DNA from: a gamma proteobacterium HdN1
Lineage (GTDB): Bacteria; Pseudomonadota; Gammaproteobacteria; Pseudomonadales; Ketobacteraceae
NCBI GenBank assembly: GCA_000198515.1
Contig: FP929140.1
Location: 2,020,527 to 2,084,526 of the forward strand
Length of the DNA: 64,000 nucleotides
Direction: 5' to 3'
Translations under genes and position numbers: made by a program
Shown: positions 55,771 through 64,000 of the stretch, one piece after another
Layout of the letters: every line of letters starts with the position of its first letter
Position numbering within the stretch: position 1 is the stretch's first letter
Notes under the pieces: generated by a model
Database searches by the model: none
Told to the model about the DNA's origin: nothing
Seen by the model: the letters and a program-made list of their open reading frames with translations, nothing else

Positions 55771-57074
55771 GCGATAAATACGTTTCATGGGGGCGTTACC
55801 CCTTCAAAAACCAGAAAGGCGTAGACCTGCTTTGGCGGGATGATCAATTGCCAGTAAATACCAACTTTCTGCCTCAAGGCAATGCGCGCAGCTACGGCGA
55901 TTGCTGCATGAACGCCGATGGCATGGTGGTTTCGACACACAACCTTAAGCATTTTATTTCCTTTGATCCTGAAACGGGCGTGCTCCGTTGCGAAGCCGGC
56001 GTGCTTCTGAAAGACATTCTCGACGTTGTCGAACCGCAAGGCTGGTTCGTTCCGGTAACGCCCGGCACAAAATTTGTCAGCGTAGGCGGTGCCGTTGCGA
56101 ACGATGTTCACGGCAAAAACCACCACGTTGCCGGTACCTTCGGCTGCCATGTGCGCAGCTTTGAACTGTTGCGCTCCGATGGCGCACGCATGGTATGCAG
56201 CCCCTCCGAAAACCCCGAAATGTTCAGCGCCACCATCGGCGGCTTAGGCTTGACCGGCGTAATCGTTTGGGTGGAAATCCAGCTCAAGAAAATTGCGAAC
56301 TCCGCCATTGATCTTGAAACGATCAAATACAGCAACCTAAACGAGTTCTTCAGTCTCTCCGCAGAATCGGATGCCAACTACGAATACACCGTTGCTTGGA
56401 TCGACTGCCTGGCACGTGGCGAGCAACTCGGGCGCGGCCATTTTATGCGCGGAAACCACGCCAGCGGCAATCGCAAGAAACCCTCACGGCGCTCGTTACC
56501 GCTCACAGTTCCAATTGATCCGCCAGTTTCCTTAGTAAATGCCTTTAGCCTAAAGCTGATGAACGCACTTTACTACAATCGCCAGCGCACACGCAGCAAG
56601 CAAACCATCGTCCACTACGACCCGTTTTTTTACCCCCTCGACGGCGTAAAAAACTGGAACCGCGTTTATGGCCCGAAAGGATTTCTGCAATATCAGTTCG
56701 TCGTACCGGCTGAAAACAGCGCCGACGCAATCCGTGAAACTCTGGATCGGATTTCCGCTGCCAACTGCGGCTCTTTCTTGGCCGTATTGAAAGTATTTGG
56801 CGACAAGCCATCCCCAGGGATGCTGTCTTTCCCGCGTCCGGGTGCAACCTTAGCGCTGGATTTTCCTTTCCAAGGTGAAAAAACCCACGCGCTGTTCAAC
56901 CAACTGGACGAAATTGTCGTACAAGCGAATGGCGCGATTTATCCAGCAAAAGATGCACACATGAAGCCTGCGCATTTCCGCCAGTATTATCCAAATGCTG
57001 AGCGCTTCAAAGAATTCAAAGACCCTAATATCACATCCAGCTTCTGGCAACGCGTAATGGAGCCTAGCGCATGA
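55767..57074 (+). CDS. DprE1-like FAD-dependent oxidase
   Basis: This 435-residue FAD-binding oxidoreductase resembles DprE1, which oxidises decaprenyl-phosphoryl-ribose at C2. The FAD (PCMH) region has LPQGNARSYGDCCMNADG and VGGAVANDVHGKNHHVAGTFG. VPLTV-like SLPLTVPIDPP and FYPLDGVKNWNRVYGPKGFLQYQ match the family. It overlaps the SDR gene by 4 bp. Confidence 0.9.
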   Translation: MSDKYVSWGRYPFKNQKGVDLLWRDDQLPVNTNFLPQGNARSYGDCCMNADGMVVSTHNLKHFISFDPETGVLRCEAGVLLKDILDVVEPQGWFVPVTPGTKFVSVGGAVANDVHGKNHHVAGTFGCHVRSFELLRSDGARMVCSPSENPEMFSATIGGLGLTGVIVWVEIQLKKIANSAIDLETIKYSNLNEFFSLSAESDANYEYTVAWIDCLARGEQLGRGHFMRGNHASGNRKKPSRRSLPLTVPIDPPVSLVNAFSLKLMNALYYNRQRTRSKQTIVHYDPFFYPLDGVKNWNRVYGPKGFLQYQFVVPAENSADAIRETLDRISAANCGSFLAVLKVFGDKPSPGMLSFPRPGATLALDFPFQGEKTHALFNQLDEIVVQANGAIYPAKDAHMKPAHFRQYYPNAERFKEFKDPNITSSFWQRVMEPSA

Positions 57075-57811
57075 AAAAATGGTTAATCGTCGGAGCCACC
57101 TCAGCCATTGCAGAAGCAACGGTGCGCGTGTGGGCCACACGTGGCTACAGCTTCTACCTTGCTGCACGAGACACTCGCAAGCTCGAAATTGTCCGTCAAG
57201 ACCTACAGTCACGCGGCGCAGTTCGCGTAGAGACCGGCACCTTCGCGGCAGATCAGTTTGACCAGCTCACTGAAGTTTTCGATCAAGCAAAAACCGCACT
57301 CGATGGCCTCGATGGTATCTTGATTGCCTACGGAACACTGCCCGATCAACTGCACTGCGAACAAGACCTCGAACTTGCGCAAAAGGAGATCCGCACCAAC
57401 GCGCTCAGCGTCATTCACCTTTGCGGCTACGCAGCAAATTATTTCGAACACCGTAAAACCGGTACGATCGCGGTAATTACCTCAGTAGCCGGCGATCGCG
57501 GCAGAAAATCCAACTACGTCTACGGCGCCGCCAAAGGCATGGTCGGGATTTTCCTGCAAGGCTTGCGCAACCGCCTGTCTTCCTGTGGGGTTAGCGTCCT
57601 CACCATCAAGCCGGGATTTGTAGACACGCCCATGACACATGAATTCGATAAAACTGGCCCCCTCTGGGCCCAGCCAGAAATTATCGGAGAGGGCATCGCC
57701 AAAGCTGTAGATAAACGCCGCAACGTGGTTTATCTGCCGTGGTTTTGGTCGTTTATTATGCTAATTATTAAGAGTGTGCCGGAAGTGATTTTCAAGCGGT
57801 TGAGTTTGTAA
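57071..57811 (+). CDS. DprE2-like short-chain dehydrogenase
   Basis: This 246-residue Rossmann-fold reductase starts WLIVGATSAIAEATVRVWA and has the Y-x3-K catalytic pair in SVAGDRGRKSNYVYGAAKG. The C-terminal half is hydrophobic at the end (WSFIMLIIKSVPEVIF). Together with the DprE1-like oxidase it would epimerise the lipid-linked ribose to arabinose. It is the last gene of the coupled quartet. The next DNA belongs to the cassette region. Confidence 0.9.
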   Translation: MKKWLIVGATSAIAEATVRVWATRGYSFYLAARDTRKLEIVRQDLQSRGAVRVETGTFAADQFDQLTEVFDQAKTALDGLDGILIAYGTLPDQLHCEQDLELAQKEIRTNALSVIHLCGYAANYFEHRKTGTIAVITSVAGDRGRKSNYVYGAAKGMVGIFLQGLRNRLSSCGVSVLTIKPGFVDTPMTHEFDKTGPLWAQPEIIGEGIAKAVDKRRNVVYLPWFWSFIMLIIKSVPEVIFKRLSL

Positions 57812-57839
57812 TTAGCCGCTTTATGCAATGGAGAGAGAC

Positions 57840-58751
57840 ATGAGCGGCCATGACGCATATAGGAAGTTCACAGGAAAAGCTGAGTTTGAGAAGGCGGTAA
57901 ACTCCCTTCTGGGTCTGGTAGAGGGCATTGCCATTGATGGCAAGATCAACGACCGCGAGGTCGACTTACTTCAAGCGTGGCTAGATGACCATCGAATCAA
58001 CTCTGGACGGCACCCATTCAATGAGCTATTTCCAGTGGTTGAGAAAGCCGTTGCAGACGGTGTTCTAACAGAGGATGAGTGCGCGAACATCTTATGGCTC
58101 TGCAAACGCTTAACGTCGTCGGAATATTTCAATGCTGCCACTGCCGATATGCAGAGGCTTCACGCCTTGATTGCCGGGATAGCGGCGGATGAAGAAATAT
58201 CCGTTGATGAGCTAATAGGCTTATCTGTGTGGCTACAGGAGCATGAGCACCTTAAGAAGTGTTGGCCATACGATGAAATTGAGAGCCTTGTTACCAGTGT
58301 TCTGGCAGATAAGAAGGTAGACCCCGATGAACACAAGATGCTGATGAGCTTTTTCGGCGAGTTTGTATCTATCCTTGATAACAAGACGATCGTTAATCCT
58401 GCGTTTCTAGAGGACTCAAATATTGTTGGCCTTTGTGCTGTACGCCCAGATATAGCGTTTGCTGACGCCGTCTTTTGCCTTACAGGGAAATCGAGCGAAT
58501 ACACATGCGATGAATTTAAAGAACTAATCACTAGCCTTGGCGGAAAGGCTGTAAGTGGAATCTCCAAGAAGGTCAACTATTTGGTCGTCGGCGCCGACGG
58601 AAACCCCTGCTCGGCATATGCGTGCTATGGACGAAAGATTGAGAAGGCGGTGGAATTAAGAAGGGCTGGCCACCAATTAGTTATCGTTCATGAAAGTGCC
58701 TTTCACGATGCAGTACTAGACCAACAGAGCACTGAATTCGCGCGCAGCTAA
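57840..58751 (+). CDS. TerB-like / BRCT-domain protein (cassette 1)
   Basis: This protein of about 303 residues has an N-terminal TerB-like helical region with three acidic repeats (AIDGKINDREVDLLQAWL, AADEEISVDELIGLSVWL, LADKKVDPDEHKMLMSFF). A C-terminal BRCT domain lies from about residue 206, with EFKELITSLGGKAVSGISKK, VNYLVVGADGNPCSAYACY and KAVELRRAGHQLVIV, of the DNA-ligase type. The ATG at 57840 has GGAGAG upstream; 57828 is an alternative. The stop codon lies in attC-like site A. TerB domains occur in metal-stress and phage-response systems. Function here is unknown. Confidence 0.85.
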   Translation: MSGHDAYRKFTGKAEFEKAVNSLLGLVEGIAIDGKINDREVDLLQAWLDDHRINSGRHPFNELFPVVEKAVADGVLTEDECANILWLCKRLTSSEYFNAATADMQRLHALIAGIAADEEISVDELIGLSVWLQEHEHLKKCWPYDEIESLVTSVLADKKVDPDEHKMLMSFFGEFVSILDNKTIVNPAFLEDSNIVGLCAVRPDIAFADAVFCLTGKSSEYTCDEFKELITSLGGKAVSGISKKVNYLVVGADGNPCSAYACYGRKIEKAVELRRAGHQLVIVHESAFHDAVLDQQSTEFARS

Positions 58752-58808
58752 CCATTCGTAGCGGCGCGACGGCCCTGACGGATCGTGGCCTGTACTCAAA
58801 CGTTATGC
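58746..58808 (+). other. attC-like recombination site A
   Basis: This 63-bp site starts with the cassette 1 stop (CTAACCATTCG) and ends ACTCAAACGTTATGC. The outer boxes TAAC/GTTA and inner ATTCG...CTCAAACG arrangement match integron attC sites. A near copy lies at 60087-60149. Confidence 0.75.
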
Positions 58809-58826
58809 GTTCAGGAGACGGAGCAT

Positions 58827-59198
58827 ATGAATAACAAGGTTTTTAGATCCGTATCTGAGCCAATTCGAAAGGGTCTCTCATGGGCGGAGGAATGGAATGC
58901 TGACGATCAAGGATTGATAAAGTGCTGGGAAGTGGGAAGAACGCTCCGGCAGCAACAGCCAGAATTGGCAGCATGTGCTGAGAACGGAGAGTTGCCCATT
59001 CTTGATTGGAAGGGCGGAGTAGAAAAAGCGATCAAGCGAGAAGACAAGTGCGGCGCCTATTTCTATCTTGCTCAGTGGCAAGGGCTGCGAGGAGAAGATC
59101 TCAATATTGACGCTTCCGTCGAAGTGCAATTGGTTTGCTCAAGAACGGGGGTAAAAGTCACCTATACGAACGATCTCGGTAAGTATGGGAGGGTATGA
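58827..59198 (+). CDS. Unrecognised small protein (cassette 2, first gene)
   Basis: This 123-residue soluble protein has no domain I recognise. It is rich in Trp and charged residues (LSWAEEWNADDQGLIKCWEV). The ATG at 58827 follows GGAGACGGAG. A frame from 58785 would start inside attC-like site A. It abuts the exonuclease gene with no gap, so the two are cotranslated and probably act together. Confidence 0.75.
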   Translation: MNNKVFRSVSEPIRKGLSWAEEWNADDQGLIKCWEVGRTLRQQQPELAACAENGELPILDWKGGVEKAIKREDKCGAYFYLAQWQGLRGEDLNIDASVEVQLVCSRTGVKVTYTNDLGKYGRV

Positions 59199-60092
59199 AT
59201 GCCGGGCACTGCAAACATCAGTTTCGTTGCAATTGATGTAGAAACAGCAAATGCCAATATGGCATCTATTTGTCAAATTGGCCTTGTCGAATACTCAAAT
59301 GGCACCCCAATTCGAGAATGGAGTTCCTACGTAAATCCTGAGGACTACTTTGACGGGATGAACGTTTCCGTTCACGGGATTACGGAAGGCACAGTTATTG
59401 GCGCTCCAGTATTTTCGGAAGTATCTGAAGTGCTGCGCTCAATGCTGGAAGGTAGGGTGGTGGTTTGCCATACGCATTTTGATCGCGCGGCAATTAGCAA
59501 GGCTTTTCGAAAGAGCGGAGCTACCGAGTTGAGTTGCCAGTGGCTTGACTCTGCTAAGGTTGCGCGCCGTGCGTGGGAGGTATGCGCGGAGAAAGGTTAT
59601 GGTCTTTCTGCTGTTAGCAAGATGCTTGGCTATACGTTTCAGCACCATGACGCACTAGAGGACGCCAAGGCATCAGCGAACATCATGGTTCGTGCATGCG
59701 AGGAGCGCGGCCTTGACATTGTGGGCTGGTTAACCCAAGTTGGGAAGCCAATAGCGAACCGGTCTAGCAGTATGTTGCCTTCCGTTCGCCGTGAAGGAAA
59801 TCCACAAGGAGAACTGACGGGAGAGATTTTGGTTTTTACTGGGCAACTAGAAATGTCCCGTCAAGAAGCCGCAAATATCGCCGCCTCAGTCGGCTGTGAA
59901 GTTGTTCCATCGGTAACGAAAAAGACCACCATTCTTGTGGTTGGTGATCAAGACATCAGTAAGCTCGCCGGCCATGAGAAAAGCGCGAAGCATAGAAAAG
60001 CAGAGGAGCTAATCTCTATGGGTTTATCTATCCGTATTCTCGGAGAAAGTGATTTCATGGAGTTGGTTAAGAATTTGCGCGAGAACGCGTAA
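59199..60092 (+). CDS. DnaQ-like exonuclease with BRCT domain (cassette 2, second gene)
   Basis: This 297-residue protein has a DEDDh 3'-5' exonuclease domain: ExoI FVAIDVETANANMASICQIG with Asp13 and Glu15, ExoII VVCHTHFDRAAISKAF, ExoIII HHDALEDAKASA. A C-terminal BRCT domain follows from about residue 207 (LTGEILVFTGQLEMSRQEAA, VTKKTTILVVGDQD). Size and domain spacing mirror the TerB-BRCT protein of cassette 1. The stop codon lies in attC-like site B. Confidence 0.9.
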   Translation: MPGTANISFVAIDVETANANMASICQIGLVEYSNGTPIREWSSYVNPEDYFDGMNVSVHGITEGTVIGAPVFSEVSEVLRSMLEGRVVVCHTHFDRAAISKAFRKSGATELSCQWLDSAKVARRAWEVCAEKGYGLSAVSKMLGYTFQHHDALEDAKASANIMVRACEERGLDIVGWLTQVGKPIANRSSSMLPSVRREGNPQGELTGEILVFTGQLEMSRQEAANIAASVGCEVVPSVTKKTTILVVGDQDISKLAGHEKSAKHRKAEELISMGLSIRILGESDFMELVKNLRENA

Positions 60093-60149
60093 CCATTCGC
60101 TAGAGCGTGATGGCCTTGACGGGCCGCGGCCTGAACTCAAACGCGGTAT
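60087..60149 (+). other. attC-like recombination site B (right box altered)
   Basis: This is a near copy of site A: it begins GTAACCATTCGC and ends AACTCAAACGCGG. The right core box GTTATGC is not present and CGGTATA stands in its place, so this site may be inactive. A 16-bp tandem repeat begins at this damaged end. Confidence 0.65.
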
Positions 60150-60190
60150 AAAATTATAGTCCTATAAAATTACGGTCGTATAGAATTGCC
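60147..60190 (+). repeat. 16-bp tandem repeat (TATAAAATT units)
   Basis: The units at 60147-60162 and 60163-60178, and a partial unit from 60179, each start TATA(A/G)AATT. They lie between the damaged attC-like site B and the acnB terminator. Confidence 0.75.
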
Positions 60191-60227
60191 CCGCCCAGAG
60201 CCGCCAAACTGTGAGCGTTAAGCAACA

Positions 60228-60260
60228 AAAAGCCCCAGTTTCAAAGAAACTGGGGCTTTT
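60228..60260. terminator. Strong bidirectional terminator (acnB / cassette region)
   Basis: A 15-bp perfect stem AAAAGCCCCAGTTTC / GAAACTGGGGCTTTT has a 3-base loop and A/T runs on both sides, so it works in both directions. It ends acnB on the minus strand and would also stop transcripts leaving the cassettes. Confidence 0.93.
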
Positions 60261-60278
60261 CCTACCACCAAATCAAAC

Positions 60279-62882
60279 TCAGCTAGACTGTGCCACCTGA
60301 ATCTTCACGCCCGCCGCCTGCTTCTGGTACTCTCCCATACGATCGAAATTCATGTAACGGTAGATATCCGTGGCCATGCTATCAATGCGCTTGGCGTATT
60401 CCATATACTCAGCAACCGTTGGCAGCTTGCCCAATACCGCAGCAACAGAAGCCAATTCAGCCGATGACAGATAGACGTTTGCGCCTTGGCCCAAGCGGTT
60501 CGGGAAGTTGCGCGTGGAGGTCGAAACTACTGTAGAATTCGGCGCAACGCGTGCTTGGTTGCCCATGCAAAGCGAGCAGCCTGGCATCTCGGTGCGTGCA
60601 CCGGCGCGGCCGTAGATATTGTAATAGCCTTCTTCTTTCAGCTCTGCCTCATCCATCTTGGTTGGCGGCGCAAGCCACAAACGAGTGGCCAAAGAACCGC
60701 CTTCTACCTGCTCTAACAGTTTGCCTGCAGCGCGGAAGTGGCCGATGTTGGTCATGCAAGAACCGATAAAGACTTCATCAATCTTATCGCCAGCTACCTG
60801 TGACAACAGCTTCGCATCATCTGGATCGTTCGGGCAGCACAGGATTGGCTCTTTTACGTCTTCCAGATTGATCTCGATAATCTCCGCGTATTCTGCATCT
60901 TTATCTGCGCGCAGTAACGACGGGTTTGCGAGCCATTTTTCCATGCCTTCGATACGGCGGGAAATCGTGCGCGCATCGCCGTAGCCATTTGCGATCATCC
61001 ACTTCAATAGCGTAATGTTGGAACGCAGGTATTCGCTAACCGACGTTTCGCTCAACGTGATCGAGCACGCTGCAGCAGAGCGTTCAGCAGAAGCGTCCGA
61101 GAGTTCAAAAGCCTGCTCAACCGTAAGATCTTCTAAACCTTCGATCTCCAGAATCCGGCCATTGAAGGCATTTTTCTTGCCTTTCTTCTCAACGGTCAGC
61201 AAACCCTTCTGGATTGCGTAGTAGGGGATCGCATGCACCAGATCACGCAGGGTGATGCCGGGCTGCATTTTGCCCTTAAAGCGCACCAATATAGATTCGG
61301 GCATATCCAACGGCATTACGCCTGTAGCCGCAGCGAACGCCACCAAGCCAGACCCCGCAGGGAAAGAAATCCCAATCGGGAAGCGCGTATGCGAATCGCC
61401 GCCCGTTCCCACCGTGTCAGGAAGCAGCATCCGGTTCAGCCAGCTATGAATGATGCCATCGCCCGGGCGCAAGGAAACCCCACCGCGATTCATAATGAAA
61501 TCGGGCAGGCTATGGTGCATTTGCACGTCGATAGGCTTCGGATAGGCGGCCGTGTGGCAGAAAGACTGCATGACCAAATCCGCAGAAAATCCTAGGCACG
61601 CCAAATCTTTCAGCTCATCGCGCGTCATCGGCCCCGTGGTATCTTGTGAACCGACGGTAGTCATCTTGGGTTCGCAGTAGGTACCCGGCTTGATGCCTTT
61701 TACGCCGCAAGCAACGCCGACCATTTTCTGCGCAAGCGTGAAGCCTTTGCCGTTGTCAGCAGGCTGTACCGGCATACGGAACAGGCCCAGCTCACCCAAG
61801 CCAAGCGCTTCACGCGCCTTGCCAGTCAAACCACGACCGATGATCAGGTTGATGCGCCCACCTGCACGCACTTCATCCAGCAACACTTGGCTCTTGAGCG
61901 CGAAGGTGCTCAACACTTCACCGGTTTCATGACGGCAGATTTTGCCTTCATAGGGGAAAATGTCTACAACATCGCCCATGTTGAGCTGGTTTACATCCGC
62001 CTCAAAGGGCAGGGCACCCGCATCTTCCATGGTGTTGAAGAAAATCGGCGCAATCTTGCTGCCGATACAAACCCCGCCGTCCCGCTTGTTGGGGATGTTC
62101 GGGATATCATTACCCGTGAACCAAAGCACCGAGTTGGTTGCAGATTTACGTGAGGAACCCGTACCTACAACATCACCCACATAAGCAACGGTATGGCCCT
62201 TGGCTTTTAGCGCTTCGATTTGCTTGATTGGGCCAACACTGCCGGGCTGATCGGGGTGAATGCCGTCACGCGCGTTCTTGAGCATGGCATTGGCGTGCAG
62301 CGGGATGTCTGGGCGGCTCCACGCATCTTGTGCAGGGGAGAGATCATCGGTATTGGTTTCGCCGGTGACCTTGAACACGGTTACCGTAATCTTTTGCGGA
62401 ACTTCAGGGCGGGAGAGGAACCATTCCGCCTTTGCCCAAGATTCCAACACCTGCTTGGCGTGGGAGTTGGTGCGCGCCTTCTCTTGCACATCATGGAAAG
62501 AATCGAAAATGAGCAGAGTGTGCGAGAGCGCCTTCGCGGCAATCGGAGCGAGCGCGGCGTCGTCGAGCAGATCTATCAGCGGCTGAACGTTATAGCCGCC
62601 CAGCATCGTTCCAAGCAATTCCGTGGCGTGCTTGGCGTCAATCAAAGGAGATTTGGCCTGGCCTTTGGCCAGTGCTGCGAGGAAGCTTGCCTTTACATAA
62701 GCCGCAGGGTCAACGCCAGCAGGCACACGATTCGTAATCAAGTCCAGCAGGAACTGTTCTTCGCCTGCAGGTGGGCTTTTCAGCAACTCCACGAGCTCGG
62801 CAGTCTGCTTGTCATCCAGTGGCTGCGGTGGGACACCGGCCGCGGCGCGCTCATCAACGTGCTTGCGATAGGCTTCTAGCAC
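60279..62882 (-). CDS. acnB: Aconitate hydratase B
   Basis: This 867-residue citrate/isocitrate isomerase (also 2-methylisocitrate) is of the AcnB type, with the swivel domain ahead of the catalytic domains. The [4Fe-4S] cysteines are in [16 protein letters not shown] and [13 protein letters not shown]. The N-terminal HEAT-like domain ([20 protein letters not shown]) is complete. A gap of 217 bp before the start holds its promoter. Confidence 0.97.
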   Translation of the reverse strand: MLEAYRKHVDERAAAGVPPQPLDDKQTAELVELLKSPPAGEEQFLLDLITNRVPAGVDPAAYVKASFLAALAKGQAKSPLIDAKHATELLGTMLGGYNVQPLIDLLDDAALAPIAAKALSHTLLIFDSFHDVQEKARTNSHAKQVLESWAKAEWFLSRPEVPQKITVTVFKVTGETNTDDLSPAQDAWSRPDIPLHANAMLKNARDGIHPDQPGSVGPIKQIEALKAKGHTVAYVGDVVGTGSSRKSATNSVLWFTGNDIPNIPNKRDGGVCIGSKIAPIFFNTMEDAGALPFEADVNQLNMGDVVDIFPYEGKICRHETGEVLSTFALKSQVLLDEVRAGGRINLIIGRGLTGKAREALGLGELGLFRMPVQPADNGKGFTLAQKMVGVACGVKGIKPGTYCEPKMTTVGSQDTTGPMTRDELKDLACLGFSADLVMQSFCHTAAYPKPIDVQMHHSLPDFIMNRGGVSLRPGDGIIHSWLNRMLLPDTVGTGGDSHTRFPIGISFPAGSGLVAFAAATGVMPLDMPESILVRFKGKMQPGITLRDLVHAIPYYAIQKGLLTVEKKGKKNAFNGRILEIEGLEDLTVEQAFELSDASAERSAAACSITLSETSVSEYLRSNITLLKWMIANGYGDARTISRRIEGMEKWLANPSLLRADKDAEYAEIIEINLEDVKEPILCCPNDPDDAKLLSQVAGDKIDEVFIGSCMTNIGHFRAAGKLLEQVEGGSLATRLWLAPPTKMDEAELKEEGYYNIYGRAGARTEMPGCSLCMGNQARVAPNSTVVSTSTRNFPNRLGQGANVYLSSAELASVAAVLGKLPTVAEYMEYAKRIDSMATDIYRYMNFDRMGEYQKQAAGVKIQVAQSS

Positions 62883-63099
62883 TTTTGCATTCCTCTCTCA
62901 TAATACTTTCAGTAGGGGTTAGGCGTGTATTTGGCGCTACTCTGCTGAAGCAAAGATCGCCACCATACCGCCTAGGCCTTTTGGGCGCGGGGATTATAGC
63001 AAAGGCGCAAAATAGTTTCAGCCACCCCAAAATGGAGGATGCTGGCTCGTGCCTGTCAATCAGCCGCCAAGAGAAAGCCTGCGAGACAGGCGATTTGGC

Positions 63100-63996
63100 C
63101 TAGCGTTTCCGATAAACGTCAGGGTAAGGGGCAGGGCGGCGGCCGAAGCGCTTGTATTCCCACTGGTATTGTTCGGGGCACATCAAAACCCACTCCGCAA
63201 TGGAGCGATTCATGGCAGCACAAGCCTTCTCAAGGTCTGCATCATAAGCAGCAGCATCGACGGGTAAAAAAAACAACCGGTATCCGTTAGAGGTGTAATC
63301 TCGAAAACAAACCCCGCCGATCAGTACCGCATTGGTTTGGCTCGCAAGCTTCGGGCCTAGAGTTTGAGTGAGAGCAGGGACGCCAAAGAACGGTGCAAGC
63401 ACACCGCTTGTCCGCTCGGGTTTTTGATCGGGCAGTATCCCCGTCATTCCCCCTTTTTTCAAACGCCGCAACAGTCCCATTACACCGCGCTTATCCGTTG
63501 GAACCAAGGTTGCGCTCAGCTGCTCGCGGGCCTGCAGAATCAGCTCATTGAGTTTGGGATGCTCTCCAGGTTGAAACATCGCCGCAAATTCATAGCGCGA
63601 CGAAAGGTAGTAACTAATCATCTCCCAGTTGCCCAAATGGGGCGCGAGAATTATCACCCCACGCCCTTGTGCCTGCGCTTCGCGTATCAGCTCATCGCCC
63701 TCGATGGCTGTAATCCGTGCCAACGCTTTATGAGCATCACCGGCCCAGATCGGCCCCATCTCGAAGCCCGTGACTACCGTTTCGATCAAGCTACGCCGCA
63801 CCAATGACCGTTGATGCGCAGGACTTTTCTCGGGAAAGCAGAGCGCTACGTTAATGGCCGTAACCCGTTTTGCGGTAGAAGGCAGCAGCGAAAACAGCCA
63901 TCCAACTGCAAAGCCAAGCCTGCGAACGACTGGCAGAGGTAGCTTACCTAAAGACTTCAACGCAAAAACTACAACATCATCCACAGAAATGTTCAC
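63100..63996 (-). CDS. Lipid A biosynthesis acyltransferase (LpxL/HtrB type)
   Basis: This 298-residue inner-membrane enzyme adds a secondary acyl chain to lipid A. The catalytic HxxxxE motif lies in ILAPHLGNWEM and later LPDQKPERTSGVLAPFFG. An N-terminal hydrophobic segment anchors it. It starts with GTG 4 bp from the window edge; an upstream start outside the window cannot be excluded. It shows Gram-negative outer-membrane synthesis. Confidence 0.9.
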   Translation of the reverse strand: MNISVDDVVVFALKSLGKLPLPVVRRLGFAVGWLFSLLPSTAKRVTAINVALCFPEKSPAHQRSLVRRSLIETVVTGFEMGPIWAGDAHKALARITAIEGDELIREAQAQGRGVIILAPHLGNWEMISYYLSSRYEFAAMFQPGEHPKLNELILQAREQLSATLVPTDKRGVMGLLRRLKKGGMTGILPDQKPERTSGVLAPFFGVPALTQTLGPKLASQTNAVLIGGVCFRDYTSNGYRLFFLPVDAAAYDADLEKACAAMNRSIAEWVLMCPEQYQWEYKRFGRRPAPYPDVYRKR

Positions 63997-64000
63997 AATC

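Larger units (their letters stand above)
57821..60149 (+). mobile_element. Probable integron gene cassettes without integrase (two cassettes)
   Basis: Two units are seen: 57821-58802 (TerB-BRCT gene plus attC-like site A) and 58803-60149 (two genes plus attC-like site B). Each cassette's last stop codon lies in the TAAC box of its site, as in true gene cassettes. Both units begin with TTATGC, as expected for recombination just before that box. No integrase gene is visible in the window. Codon choice looks AT-richer than in flanking housekeeping genes. The region separates the DprE2-like gene from acnB. Confidence 0.7.

Noticed and set aside
57821-60149. Insertion sequence or phage fragment
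   Set aside because: No transposase, phage gene or terminal inverted repeats were seen. The attC-like reading fits the stop codons and box order better.

Overview
The window reads as a chromosomal segment of a betaproteobacterium. The strongest evidence is the housekeeping order leuC-leuD-leuB-asd-fimV followed by truA-trpF-trpB-trpA-accD-folC-dedD-cvpA-purF-metZ, which is typical of Beta- and some Gammaproteobacteria. prmB-aroC, acnB, an LpxL/HtrB-type lipid A acyltransferase and actP with its DUF485 partner agree with this. Base composition is moderately GC-rich. No rRNA or tRNA gene was recognised. The organism cannot be named from this window.

Layout. 1-2346: end of an acyl-CoA synthetase gene and two alpha/beta hydrolases. 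2347-8163: a 13-copy heptamer tract, a large RHS/YD-repeat protein with DUF11 and CFI-box inserts, and a DUF4279 gene placed like an immunity gene. 8378-15954 (minus strand): meaB, ethylmalonyl-CoA-type mutase, MaoC hydratase, methylsuccinyl-CoA-type dehydrogenase and an HpcH-like lyase. This is a nearly complete ethylmalonyl-CoA pathway block without the crotonyl-CoA carboxylase/reductase. 16285-20786: DUF4892 protein, prmB preceded by a 17-bp repeat that repeats its own ribosome site and start codon, aroC, and an MFS transporter. 20738-21637: a ParDE-like module lying between the MFS 3' end and a deleted second copy of that end. 21758-24175: FHA protein, LysR regulator, PpnP-like protein. 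24499-26992: DUF485, actP and a universal stress protein. 27085-27724: a HigBA-like module with a palindromic operator. 27938-49235: the leu, asd, fimV, trp, accD, folC and purF genes, plus an AAA ATPase and a chemoreceptor. 49356-57811: MoxR, DUF58 and a TgpA-like transglutaminase, then a translationally coupled quartet (LPG-synthase-like membrane protein, HAD-UbiA fusion, DprE1-like oxidase, DprE2-like reductase) that looks like a lipid-linked arabinofuranose donor pathway. 57821-60149: two apparent integron gene cassettes with attC-like sites and no integrase, carrying TerB-BRCT and DnaQ-BRCT proteins. 60279-63996 (minus strand): acnB and the lipid A acyltransferase.

The genes suggest a bacterium that assimilates acetate (ActP import, then the ethylmalonyl-CoA route, with AcnB in the central cycle). 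It makes its own leucine, tryptophan, aspartate-family amino acids and purines. It has FimV, often linked to type IV pili, and may decorate a surface structure with arabinose. A recurring oddity is the number of short tandem duplications (7 to 23 bp) at gene boundaries, several of which include start codons, stop codons or ribosome sites.

The most unusual items are the integrase-less BRCT cassettes, the Rhs gene whose signal peptide is readable in frame but lacks a standard start codon downstream of a heptamer tract, the repeated ribosome-site/ATG array before prmB, and the DprE1/DprE2/HAD-UbiA cluster in a Gram-negative. All product names rest on motifs recognised by eye. No database search was run.
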